A stretch of 43,380 bases of DNA from the NCBI GenBank assembly GCA_937927415.1, contig CALBDS010000018.1:1-43380 (forward strand), written 5' to 3'. Under the pieces are notes generated by a model. It saw only the letters and a list, made by a program, of their open reading frames with translations, had not been told where the DNA came from and ran no database searches. Origin of the DNA: an uncultured Rhodospirillaceae bacterium. Its GTDB lineage: Bacteria > Pseudomonadota > Alphaproteobacteria > Azospirillales > Azospirillaceae. How positions within the stretch are numbered: the stretch's first letter is position 1; each line of letters opens with the position of its first letter. Positions 15,285 through 23,548 of this stretch are shown piece by piece. The position numbers were made by a program, and so were the translations under genes.

Positions 15285-15461
15285 TCAAACGGGCGGCACC
15301 TCCTCGGTGGACACCAGCGCGTCGGCGGCGCGGTCCATCCTCGCCTGCCGGGCGAGGAGGCGATCCAGTTCGGCACGGGCCTGGGCGCGTTCGCGGCGGG
15401 GCAGGGCGCAGGACGCTAGCTCGACCCGCAGTTCCCTGACCTGGTCGTGGATGGTGAGCAT
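15285..15461 (-). CDS. Small charged helical protein, unknown function
   Basis: A 58-residue protein from an ATG at 15461 with a GAGGAGGGA ribosome site. It is rich in Arg, Glu, Leu and Ala (DQVRELRVELASC, ARAELDRLLARQARMDRAAD) and likely a single amphipathic helix or short coiled coil. I do not recognise a family. It stands alone, preceded by a long structured region and followed by non-coding DNA. Confidence 0.55.
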   Translation of the reverse strand: MLTIHDQVRELRVELASCALPRRERAQARAELDRLLARQARMDRAADALVSTEEVPPV

Positions 15462-15816
15462 CGTTCCCTCCTCTGGTTTTGAAGACGAGGGGGCGTCACG
15501 ATGCCGGGGCGGTCCGGGTCGAGGATCGCCGCAGGCGACCGGCCTGCCGGCGAGCGGGGGAGCCAAAAGGCGCAGCCTTTTGGGGGGACCGCTCGTCCTC
15601 GAGGCGGGCCGCCCCGGCATGGTAGGCTGGGAGGTCTGAAGAGACAGACGGACCTTCGGGAGCACAGGGGCTCCCCATCTCGGCCCGCGATCGGTCGCAC
15701 GGCGATCACGGCCATCACGAGCGGCGGTGCCAGCCGCTTGGCGCGTTCCAGCACGTCCGTCGTGGCCCGGAGCCGGCCGCGGCGCCCCGGGGGAGCGCCG
15801 CAACCGGTGGCCGACC
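15462..15816. other. Structured non-coding region upstream of the 58-residue gene
   Basis: No gene is supported here. The most striking element is a perfect hairpin CCAAAAGGC-GCA-GCCTTTTGG (15563-15583), bracketed by GCGAGCGG (15550-15557) and CCGCTCG (15589-15595), so a longer cruciform or RNA arm can form. On the minus strand it lies in the 5' region of the 58-residue gene and may be a leader or terminator of the DUF736 transcript. Confidence 0.45.
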
Positions 15817-16113
15817 TCAGCGGGACCAGATCAGGGCGTAGCCGCTGTCGACCTCGACCAGGCTGGCGTAGATCGGGGCGGGGAAGCTCGGGTCGTCCAG
15901 CTTGACCGAGTGGTAGTCGCGGCCGGTCTCCTTGGCGGTCTTGCGCCAGCCGGCGCCGATCTCGATCCCGTTGCTCTGGGCGCGCAGGTCGGGAGCCTTG
16001 TCGCTGTCCTTCGCGGCCGGGACGAAGCGGGCCTTGATGTTGAGGGTGAGCGTCTTGATGGTGCCGGTGAAGGAGCCGTCGTCGTTGCGGGTGAAGGTGC
16101 CGATCTGAGCCAT
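15817..16113 (-). CDS. DUF736 family protein
   Basis: A 98-residue protein. MAQIGTFTRNDDGSFTGTIK, a TLTLNIKARFVPA strand and the C-terminal LDDPSFPAPIYASLVEVDSG-YALIWSR are the classic pattern of DUF736, small beta-rich proteins common on alphaproteobacterial plasmids and ICEs. The biochemical role is unknown. The ATG at 16113 has a GGAGAGGAT site. A conserved-looking upstream segment (16140-16310) is shared with the DUF2493 gene at 27 kb. Confidence 0.92.
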   Translation of the reverse strand: MAQIGTFTRNDDGSFTGTIKTLTLNIKARFVPAAKDSDKAPDLRAQSNGIEIGAGWRKTAKETGRDYHSVKLDDPSFPAPIYASLVEVDSGYALIWSR

Positions 16114-16566
16114 GATCCTCTCCTGCGGGGTTCGACCGCGACCACCGCGGCCTTGATGGCGATCACAAGGGCGCCGGGCGACCGGCCCGCACCCGCAAGG
16201 GCCGCAGCGCAGCGGAGGACGGCCAGGGGCCGGGCTTCTTGCCTCGCGAGGAAGCCGCGCACAGGCGCAGCCGAGCACGGCGGGGAAGAAGGCCGGCCCC
16301 CGGCCGTTGCGGGATCGAGGTCGGGCTGCTCCGCAGCCACACCCGGCGTCAGGGTCGCCAGCAGGAAAGGCCGCCGTGGTCGAGCCGCGAGCCGTTCCGC
16401 CGGAGACGACACCGCTCACGGCGCCGCAGCGCAACGCCGGATGCAATCGTGCCGGAAACGGCAAGGTTCCCCGGTCACATGGCCTCGGTCCGGGAGAAGG
16501 ACCATGAACGGCTCCCACCCGCCGTGGTAGCGTCGCCCGATGGAGCGGTTGGGCGGAGGTGGATGC
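16114..16566 (-). promoter_or_regulatory. Long leader of the DUF736 gene, similar to the leader at 27 kb
   Basis: No gene is seen. From about 16140 to 16310 this region shares interrupted blocks in the same order with 27045-27215: CACCGCGGCCTT and TGGCGATC; GGGCCGCAGCG and AGCGGAGGACGGC; CGCGAGGAAG; GGGGAAGAA; and CCGTTGCGG. Both copies lie just 5' of a minus-strand gene (DUF736, DUF2493). Shared promoter, RNA leader or recombination site are all possible. Confidence 0.5.
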
Positions 16567-16785
16567 ATGACCCCGGAGCGGTGCCGGTTCCTCCGGCGTC
16601 AACTGGGATGGTCGCAGGAAGCTCTCGCCGAGAAGGCGACGCTGTCGGTGTCGGCGGTGCGCTCCTTCGAACTCGGCAGGGGTTCGTCGCGGGGCTATGT
16701 GCCGGGCAGTCTCCGGCGGGCCTTCGAAGCCGCGGGTGTCCGCATGGACAGCGACGAAGCACCACGAACAGCCACGGCGGATTGA
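16567..16785 (+). CDS. Small XRE-family DNA-binding protein
   Basis: A 72-residue protein from the ATG at 16567, which follows a GGAGGTGG ribosome site; the in-frame ATG at 16540 lacks one. The HTH is clear: CRFLRRQLGWSQEALAEKAT, then LSVSAVRSFELG. The C-terminal LRRAFEAAGVRM is typical of short single-domain regulators on mobile elements. Divergent from the DUF736 gene, so it may control the intervening region. Confidence 0.75.
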   Translation: MTPERCRFLRRQLGWSQEALAEKATLSVSAVRSFELGRGSSRGYVPGSLRRAFEAAGVRMDSDEAPRTATAD

Positions 16786-17549
16786 AACCTTCAGGCACAG
16801 GGAATGGCCGGTGGCGGGCGATCGCCATGGGTAAGGTGCCGGAGGCTGACGATGACGGATGTCGTCGGAGGAAACCGATAGCCCCATCACGGTTGGGATC
16901 GCCCTGCACCCGGCCCCGGATCCTGCCGTCGCCAGTCTTGCAGGAGGAAGGCACGTCGCGGGAGATGCGCCAGGGATCGACGGTCGTCAGACTCGAGACT
17001 CCGCAGGAGGCTCGATTCACGAGAGCCCGGCGCGTGGGCTTGCCCGCGCGGGCGCCATGTTCGCTTGTAACGAAGGACTGCGGTTACCCTTCGCTGGACA
17101 ACGGGAGCGGCGGCTTTGCACCATCATATGGGAACGTCCGCAGGGCGCGCATTCCTGGAGATGCTCCCTGCCCATGGCACGGCCTTCGGCCGACGAACGC
17201 CATCAGCATCCGCGGCATAAGGTTGGCATGGACCGGCCGGTAGGCCTACACGCCGTCCGGGAGCTTGGACCGCATCGCCTCTCTCCGGTCGAAACGCTGT
17301 CCGCGCGGACGCCATGTCGACCGGTAACGAAGGATCCCAGTCACCCTTTGCCAAAGGCGGGATCAGCGGCTTTACGCCAGGAGCTGAGTGTCTGCCCCCG
17401 AACCGGACGCTCATCGACCCGGCGCCTCCTAAGCAACCCTCCACGAGGAAAAATCATTGCGGCGAAAAACAACTATTGAATAACGACGAATTCGTGTAGA
17501 CTTAAGGAGCTCAAAACTTGACTGATTTTTGGGAAGCGGGCCAGTCCAG
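16786..17549. other. Non-coding region upstream of hamA with a degenerate duplicated segment
   Basis: No gene is supported. Two segments of about 75 bases, 17046-17120 and 17303-17376, align with many substitutions: GCGCGG, GCCATGT, GTAACGAAGGA, ACCCTT and GCGGCTTT recur in order. DNA becomes AT-richer from about 17445. An AAGGAG site (17504-17509) precedes a TTG (17518) that opens a 13-codon frame ending in TAG at 17557, overlapping the hamA ATG. No clean promoter hexamers are visible. Confidence 0.45.
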
Positions 17550-18512
17550 ATGGGGGTAGTAGGCCTGCCGGAGATAAACGCGGACATTTTAGAAGCCGCA
17601 GTAACAGGCAACCCAGAAGCGCTAAGCGTCCATCTTGCGATCGTTGAGCGGGATGTTCTGATCGCAGGCCACTCAGTCAAGATTCACTGCCATTGCCTCG
17701 CCGTGGACGGCAATGGTCGCATCCAGTTGCGTCGCCTCGCCGAGTTCATGAGGAACTCGGCGGCTGACTACGCGTTGCCGCGATCCAAGGTCGCGGAAGC
17801 GAAGGCACGCGACGCCAAGTTCAACAGCACAGAGGCAATCGCCGAGTTGGTCGAACGGGCTAAGCGTTCCTTCACCGACCTAGCGAAGACGGGCGAGGGC
17901 GGAGAAATGCTGCTCTTCATGCTGGCGGAGCGGTTTCTCAAGCTGCCCCAGATCCTATGCAAGATGGATTTGAAGACCGATGGCCGTCTGCATTACCATG
18001 GTGCCGATGGCGTCTACGCTGGTGTCACATCGGAAGGTGTGCTGAAACTCTACTGGGGCGAGTCTAAGATCTACGAGGACGCGGGCGATGCAATCCGATC
18101 CTGCCTCGGCTCACTGGCTCCCTACCTTATCGAGTTTGAGCATGAAGGCGCTGAGCGGGAGCGCGATCTTCTGCTGCTGAGCGACAAGGCGGATCTAAGC
18201 GATCCGACGCTCACTGCCGCCCTCAGGAAGTATTTCGACCGGTCGTCGCCTCAGTCGAACCGGGTCCGCTATTGCGGGCTGGCGCTAGTGGGCTTCGGAG
18301 TGCCTTTCTATCCTAAGAACGACGCTCAGGCAGTGGCAGACGAGATCGCGAAGGCGGCACGCGAGGCGCTCGTCGACTGGCGGGAGAAGATCGGTAAGAG
18401 CCTTACCGTGAACAAGCTCGAAAGCCTCGAGATCGAGTTCTTCTGCATCCCTCTGCCGTCCGCGCAGGACTTTCGGGACGCATTCCTCGAGGCCATGGGA
18501 TTGAAGAAATGA
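17550..18512 (+). CDS. hamA: HamA, Hachiman nuclease (DUF1837)
   Basis: Nuclease subunit of the Hachiman anti-phage system; 320 residues from the ATG at 17550 (TTG at 17529 would add 7). The DUF1837 core shows PD-(D/E)xK signature residues: E119 in GEGGEMLLFMLAERF, D153 in GADGVYAG and E171-x-K173 in LYWGESKIYED. The stop overlaps hamB (ATGA). In known Hachiman, HamA is held inactive by the HamB helicase and degrades DNA once HamB senses damage or phage DNA. Codon use is less GC-biased than the backbone, suggesting recent acquisition. The exact start is uncertain because the best ribosome site serves another frame. Confidence 0.9.
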   Translation: MGVVGLPEINADILEAAVTGNPEALSVHLAIVERDVLIAGHSVKIHCHCLAVDGNGRIQLRRLAEFMRNSAADYALPRSKVAEAKARDAKFNSTEAIAELVERAKRSFTDLAKTGEGGEMLLFMLAERFLKLPQILCKMDLKTDGRLHYHGADGVYAGVTSEGVLKLYWGESKIYEDAGDAIRSCLGSLAPYLIEFEHEGAERERDLLLLSDKADLSDPTLTAALRKYFDRSSPQSNRVRYCGLALVGFGVPFYPKNDAQAVADEIAKAAREALVDWREKIGKSLTVNKLESLEIEFFCIPLPSAQDFRDAFLEAMGLKK

Positions 18513-21130
18513 GCCTCGGAGATCTTCAGGCTTGGCTGCTCGAGGAAGGCGTGCGCGACGACTTGGCCAAGATCGTCCGGCTGACAGTCCGGTCCGAACT
18601 GGACAACCTCGCGGGGGAGGCCCACGAGGTTAGTGCGGAGGGTATTGACTGGCAGCGCCTCATCTTCGCAGGCAGTATCCTCGCCCGCTCAGAGGCCCGA
18701 ACCGATCAAGAGGCCGCACTCAGGATAGCAGTCGCCGCGATCACTCTGACGGACGACAGGGGCGTGAGGGATGCGGGCGCTGTGCTGCTTGGCAAGCTAT
18801 CCAATTTTCGGGCCGTCTCGCTGGCAGTTGATCGCGCCCTCGTAACAGGTAATCTCGACAAGCGGTTGGGGATCGCGCTTCGCCTTGAGGCCCTGCGTCG
18901 CGAAATGGATCGTTCAGTCCTCGTCGAGACCACCGGAAAGTGGATGCAGTTGAATGACTTCCAACAGCGGTTCTGGACGAATGCCTCGCGGGCTAGATGG
19001 CTTTCGGCATCGGCGCCCACCGCCTCGGGCAAGACCTTCTTGGTATTGCAATGGCTCGTCGATCAGCTCGGTGCGGGCGAGGCTGCGGTAGCCATATACC
19101 TCGCCCCTACCCGGGCGCTCGTCTCGGAGATCGAAACGAATCTGCAGAATCTCCTGGGTGACGCGAAGGGCATTGAAGTGTCTTCGTTGCCCTTGCGCGG
19201 CAAGTACGACGCGGCGCGTACTGGCGGCTCTCGGATCGTGCTCGTTCTGACGCAAGAGCGGATGCACCTCCTTGCCAATGTTTTGGGCGACGCTTTCTTC
19301 GTCGATCTTCTGATCGTGGACGAGGCCCACAAGATCGGCGACGACGGACGGGGCGTCATCCTGCAGGATGCGATCGAGCGCGCGTCGCGCACAAATCCCA
19401 TGATGAAGCTCGTCTTCATAAGTCCGGCTACCCAGAACCCGGAAGAGCTCCTAGCGGATGCACCAGAGGGCATCGAGACGGTAGCGGTCGACAGTGACGC
19501 CCCCACTGTCCTCCAGAATCTGCTGCTGGCCCGGCAAGTTCCGGGGAAGCCCAGGCGATGGACCCTGGAGACAAGACAGGCAGAGGCCACAATCCCAATC
19601 GGGTTGCTCGAGCTCGGGAATACGCCCGCCAGCTTTATCAAGCGCCTCGCCTTTATCGCTGCCGCGGCCGGCGAACGCGGCGGCACGCTCGTCTACGCCA
19701 ACGGCGCGGCGGATTCCGAAGACATAGCGGATTTGATCAGTCAGCTTCAGCCGAAGGCCGACCCAAAGTTTATTGATTCGGAGCTCGCCGCTTTGGCCGA
19801 GCTTGCCCGCAAGGGCGTGCATCCAAACTTTCGGCTGGCGCCCTTGGTCGAGCGAGGCGTAGCGTTCCACTTCGGGAACATGCCATCGCTCCTCCGACTC
19901 GAAATCGAACGGCTGTTCCGGTCGGGAAAGATCCGTTTCCTCGTCTGCACGTCGACACTAGTGGAGGGCGTCAACCTGTCATGCCGCACGATCGTCGTGC
20001 GCGGCCCACGCAGGGGTAAAGGCCATCCCATGGAACCGCACGACTTCTGGAACCTCGCGGGTCGGGCCGGACGCTGGGGGGCCGAGTTCCAGGGTAACAT
20101 CATCTGCATCGACCCGAACGACCCGGTCGCATGGCCAAAGGGAGTTCCTCTTCGTTCAAGATACCCGATCAAACGGGAGAGTGATGCAGTGCTCGACCTC
20201 GGCGACGGGCTCCTCGACTATCTAGCAAAGCGAGGCGAGCGGACCCTATCGGATATGGAAGGCAGTGAGGAGTTCGAGCAGGTCGGTGCCTACCTTTTAA
20301 CGTCCTACATGCGCCTAGGGTCAATTTCTCAGGCAGATCTCGCCAAGCGGCACGCCCCTGCCTTCATCGCGAGGCTCGACGATGTGCTGCGGGGTCTTGC
20401 AAGCCAGCTGGACATTGATGCCGATCTGGCAGCCCGCCATCCGGGCGTCAGCCCCGTCGGACTACAGCGCCTGCTGGACACCTTCAGGTCATATGAGGGC
20501 GACCCTGAGAACCTGCTGCCAGCCGAGGTGGCGAGTGATGACAGCTATGACCGCTTCGTCACGATCATGCGCCGGATCAATGCGAGCCTGTTTCCGGCGT
20601 TCGAGCCCGAAAGCCGCATCAAGCTCTATGCCTTGATCGTCTTCCAGTGGCTGAAGGGCCAGTCTCTGGCGGAGATTATCCGCAGGAATATCGCGTGGCA
20701 CGTGGAGGTCAAACGCTCCTATAGGCTGCCAACGCTCATACGCGACACCATGGCCCTAGTTGAGCAAATCGCGCGCTTCAGAGCGCCGAAGTACTTGTCG
20801 GCCTATATGGACGTATTGCACTTACATCTCAGGTCGATCGGCCGAGAGGACTTAATAGACCACGGACTGGACATCGGCACGCAGCTTGAGTTCGGCGTAT
20901 CCTCCCGAACGCTGATCTCGCTGATGGAACTTGGCTTGTCCCGCATGAGCGCCGTCGCCCTGTATGAGAAGATCGCACGCGACGATCTTGGACAGGAAGA
21001 GTGCCGCAAGTGGGTCGTCGAACGCGCCGATCAGCTCGGCGGCATGGAAATACCGGCTGTCATTATTAGAGAGCTGCGCGAGCGGCTGCTTGTGATCAAC
21101 GATGCCGGACCTGCGGAGGCGACTGAGTGA
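18509..21130 (+). CDS. hamB: HamB, Hachiman superfamily 2 helicase
   Basis: Helicase subunit of Hachiman, 873 residues. Motif I is APTASGKT (K175), motif II DEAHKIGDD (about 270-277), then CTSTLVEGVNL (motif V region) and NLAGRAGRWG (motif VI, about 514-523). The RGPRRGKG insert before motif VI resembles Ski2-like helicases. The N-terminal 150 and C-terminal 300 residues are family-specific helical regions. It overlaps hamA by 4 bases and is followed, 17 bases after its stop, by a DUF3223 gene. All helicase motifs look intact, so the system is probably functional. Confidence 0.9.
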   Translation: MSLGDLQAWLLEEGVRDDLAKIVRLTVRSELDNLAGEAHEVSAEGIDWQRLIFAGSILARSEARTDQEAALRIAVAAITLTDDRGVRDAGAVLLGKLSNFRAVSLAVDRALVTGNLDKRLGIALRLEALRREMDRSVLVETTGKWMQLNDFQQRFWTNASRARWLSASAPTASGKTFLVLQWLVDQLGAGEAAVAIYLAPTRALVSEIETNLQNLLGDAKGIEVSSLPLRGKYDAARTGGSRIVLVLTQERMHLLANVLGDAFFVDLLIVDEAHKIGDDGRGVILQDAIERASRTNPMMKLVFISPATQNPEELLADAPEGIETVAVDSDAPTVLQNLLLARQVPGKPRRWTLETRQAEATIPIGLLELGNTPASFIKRLAFIAAAAGERGGTLVYANGAADSEDIADLISQLQPKADPKFIDSELAALAELARKGVHPNFRLAPLVERGVAFHFGNMPSLLRLEIERLFRSGKIRFLVCTSTLVEGVNLSCRTIVVRGPRRGKGHPMEPHDFWNLAGRAGRWGAEFQGNIICIDPNDPVAWPKGVPLRSRYPIKRESDAVLDLGDGLLDYLAKRGERTLSDMEGSEEFEQVGAYLLTSYMRLGSISQADLAKRHAPAFIARLDDVLRGLASQLDIDADLAARHPGVSPVGLQRLLDTFRSYEGDPENLLPAEVASDDSYDRFVTIMRRINASLFPAFEPESRIKLYALIVFQWLKGQSLAEIIRRNIAWHVEVKRSYRLPTLIRDTMALVEQIARFRAPKYLSAYMDVLHLHLRSIGREDLIDHGLDIGTQLEFGVSSRTLISLMELGLSRMSAVALYEKIARDDLGQEECRKWVVERADQLGGMEIPAVIIRELRERLLVINDAGPAEATE

Positions 21131-21147
21131 CGTGTAAGGAGTCGGAG

Positions 21148-21435
21148 ATGGCTAGAAAAATTGCCGTGACGCTCGGCCCCATGTACTTCGATAAAAAGGG
21201 GGACGCCGTCGCCTACCTAAATGCGATGCTTAATAAATATGATGTCGGTGATCGGGTCAGCGCGGCTGATGCTGTTGTGCTGGAGGCTGCCTTAGCCCGT
21301 CATCCAGAAGCCAAGGAGAAGATCGGTACCGGCGTGAAGGATTTTAGCGTGCGAAGCGCTGAGTTCGGGACCAAGTGCTTCTGGGTGAATAGAACAGACG
21401 GCACGACGGTAAAATTCTCACATAGGGCCATCTGA
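21148..21435 (+). CDS. DCL/DUF3223 family protein in the Hachiman operon
   Basis: A 95-residue protein from the ATG at 21148, with AAGGAG ahead of it; a GTG at 21127 overlapping the hamB stop would add 7 residues. It shows the DCL (DUF3223) pattern: a short strand IAVTLGPMYFDKKGDAVAYL, a helix, HPEAKEKIGTG, VKDFSV, and C-terminal GTKCFWVNRTDGTTVKFSHR. DCL domains occur in plant organelle proteins linked to rRNA processing and as small bacterial proteins of unknown function. The spacing implies it belongs to the hamAB transcript. Its part in defence, as a nucleic-acid-binding accessory or immunity factor, is inference only. Confidence 0.8.
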   Translation: MARKIAVTLGPMYFDKKGDAVAYLNAMLNKYDVGDRVSAADAVVLEAALARHPEAKEKIGTGVKDFSVRSAEFGTKCFWVNRTDGTTVKFSHRAI

Positions 21436-21493
21436 AAACATCTCTGGCCGCCCGCTGCTGGCGCACGGCGGCAGGCTCGATCAATGCCACTGA

Positions 21494-21528
21494 ACCCTAA
21501 GCCGACCTCGGGAAGGTCCGCTTAGGGT
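21494..21528. terminator. Long palindrome between the convergent defence operons
   Basis: ACCCTAAGCCGACCT (21494-21508) pairs with AGGTCCGCTTAGGGT (21514-21528) over 15 bp with one mismatch and a CGGGA loop. It lies between the stops of the DUF3223 gene (plus) and gajB (minus), where a bidirectional terminator is expected. There is no T-run on either side. Confidence 0.65.
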
Positions 21529-21552
21529 CAATGTCTTCGAAAAGGCCGACCT

Positions 21553-23535
21553 TCAAACGTTGGCCGCATCGGGCGCGACACACTCAATGATGAGCCAGTT
21601 TCTCTCCCGCATCTGTTTAAGCGTGGCGGCTGTGAATGCGTCCTTACGCATGGCAAGGCAAAGTAAATGTGACGGCCTCGTCATTGCGACGTAGTGCAAT
21701 TTAAGACGTTCCTTGAGCGCCTCATCTTCTTCCATATTGTCCAAACCCGGTTTGGGACGTTTACCGACCAGCCACGGAATAAGCTTTTTGAGGTGATGGG
21801 TTCTATTATAGCTCTCCAGCACCAGTGTTGCGGTGTGGGTTTCACCTTTTACACTATGGATAGAACCAAGCCTGATTGAAACCTTTGGTTCGTTGTGTGG
21901 GTAGCGAAACAAGTTCGTCGCGTTCTTTCGTGCGCCGCGCTCCTCCAGCGGCACTTCACCGTCGGCCCATCCTAGGAACTCTGTCGCCCATGGTTCTTTG
22001 ATTTCACAGCCCGCGACGGCTTCGCCGATCGCCAGCACCTCAGGCATGAAGTGGACGGTCCAGACCTCCTTTGAGAGTTCGCAACGCGAGCTGATCAGAC
22101 GGTCGAGAAGATCGCCGTACCGCTTGCGGGCACTGTCGTCCGGTAAACGCTCCAGCAGGTAACGATTGGCGCTCTTCCGAAGAGCTGTAGGCACCTCCGC
22201 TCCAGCCATCCGGACGAGATGCAAGATGCCCTCAGCGCAGTAGTTAGCTATGGGATGTGTGTTCCGCGATGCCACCAGATCCAGCCGCGCGCGGGCAAAG
22301 TACTGTACAAGTGAAGTGGGTTTAGGTTGCTTCCCTGCAACATCCGGATCGTAACCCGGAGCATAATGTCCCATGAAGCGCGGAAGATGATCGGTCTTCT
22401 CCGATTTATGAACGCCAGCTACTGCTGTGAATTCGCCTCGCACCAAAACTTCCTGAGAAAACGTGTCTATCAAGTGCTGGGCATAGGCGGAAAGGACACC
22501 GAGCACCGAGGTGTCGTCAAACAGGAACAGTACACTCTGACAGCCATCATGCTTTACGCGGCTCGTGCTTGGCCCTTGCCCCGCAAGCCTTTGGGGACGA
22601 ACACCGAGCGGGTCCGCGTGGTCGGCAATGACTTGCCCGAACCTAAAGCTGTTCGGCAGGTCGGTCTTGTTCGGTCCGGGGAATGTGTCTGTGATGGCGC
22701 CGGTCTCTCCAGTGTGACGGTAAATCGCTTGATTCGAGTCACCAAACCGCTGGCGCACTACAGGGCCTTCGCCGTCGATAAACACGCGATGGAGGAAAGA
22801 AGATTGCAGTTCGCTGTTGTCCTGCACCTCGTCGATGAACACGACGGGAAATCGGCCGCGGATGATCTTGATCACATCAGGGCAACGGTCGAGCAGTTCG
22901 GCAGCCCAGACAAACATCTCGTCGAAGCAGTAGTATCCTGCGGCAGTTGACTCTCGGCACGCCTTGAGCATGTTTCGATATGTGTCAGTGCCGTTGGAAA
23001 AGATGCTCTTACCGCCTCCCGAAAAATCTGGCGCGGTGTAGTTCAAAAGCGGCCGTTCATGCTGCCGCTCAAGGTAACTCCGGGTATTCCAAGGAAGCCG
23101 GCGCCACCGGTCGCTCAGGGCGAGTTCTGTATCGATGGCCTTAATCGGCCATCCCTTTGAACGCAACCATGGGATTGCAAGAAACTCGTTCACGAACGAA
23201 TGGATCGTGCCGACGAAGTGCGGGTGCCTAAGGAGAAGGTGTCCCGCGCTCGTTGAACTGAGGCGATCGCCGATTTCTGTTCGCGCCGCGTTGGTATGTG
23301 ACAGGACGCAGATGCCCTGCCGCCGGGAGTTCCAGCGGTTTACTAAGATGGCCAGCTTAGCGACGAGCAAGGTGGTTTTGCCGCTTCCAGGGCAAGCTTC
23401 AATGTCGAGCGACTCGAGAGACCGTATCACCTTAAGCCTTGGATCGGCACCGTCCGTTCCGCAGAATGCGTCCGACGGCAAGCGCATCACCGCGCAAGCC
23501 CATTTGATTTCCTGGTCGGAAATAGCCTCGAGCAT
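21553..23535 (-). CDS. gajB: GajB-like UvrD/Rep-family helicase (Gabija)
   Basis: Superfamily 1 helicase partner of the OLD-family nuclease encoded 13 bases upstream. 660 residues: Walker A EACPGSGKTT (46-55), CVLSHTNAARTEI (motif Ia), VVFIDEVQDNS (motif II, about 230-240), FGDSNQAIY (motif III), GSIHSVKGETH (motif V, about 558) and LHYVAMTRPSHLL (motif VI, about 620). The nuclease-helicase pair in this order defines Gabija. Known GajB proteins are nearer 500 residues, so this is a longer form, with extra sequence in the middle. No motif is missing. Confidence 0.85.
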   Translation of the reverse strand: MLEAISDQEIKWACAVMRLPSDAFCGTDGADPRLKVIRSLESLDIEACPGSGKTTLLVAKLAILVNRWNSRRQGICVLSHTNAARTEIGDRLSSTSAGHLLLRHPHFVGTIHSFVNEFLAIPWLRSKGWPIKAIDTELALSDRWRRLPWNTRSYLERQHERPLLNYTAPDFSGGGKSIFSNGTDTYRNMLKACRESTAAGYYCFDEMFVWAAELLDRCPDVIKIIRGRFPVVFIDEVQDNSELQSSFLHRVFIDGEGPVVRQRFGDSNQAIYRHTGETGAITDTFPGPNKTDLPNSFRFGQVIADHADPLGVRPQRLAGQGPSTSRVKHDGCQSVLFLFDDTSVLGVLSAYAQHLIDTFSQEVLVRGEFTAVAGVHKSEKTDHLPRFMGHYAPGYDPDVAGKQPKPTSLVQYFARARLDLVASRNTHPIANYCAEGILHLVRMAGAEVPTALRKSANRYLLERLPDDSARKRYGDLLDRLISSRCELSKEVWTVHFMPEVLAIGEAVAGCEIKEPWATEFLGWADGEVPLEERGARKNATNLFRYPHNEPKVSIRLGSIHSVKGETHTATLVLESYNRTHHLKKLIPWLVGKRPKPGLDNMEEDEALKERLKLHYVAMTRPSHLLCLAMRKDAFTAATLKQMRERNWLIIECVAPDAANV

Positions 23536-23548
23536 TTTGGACCTGCCG

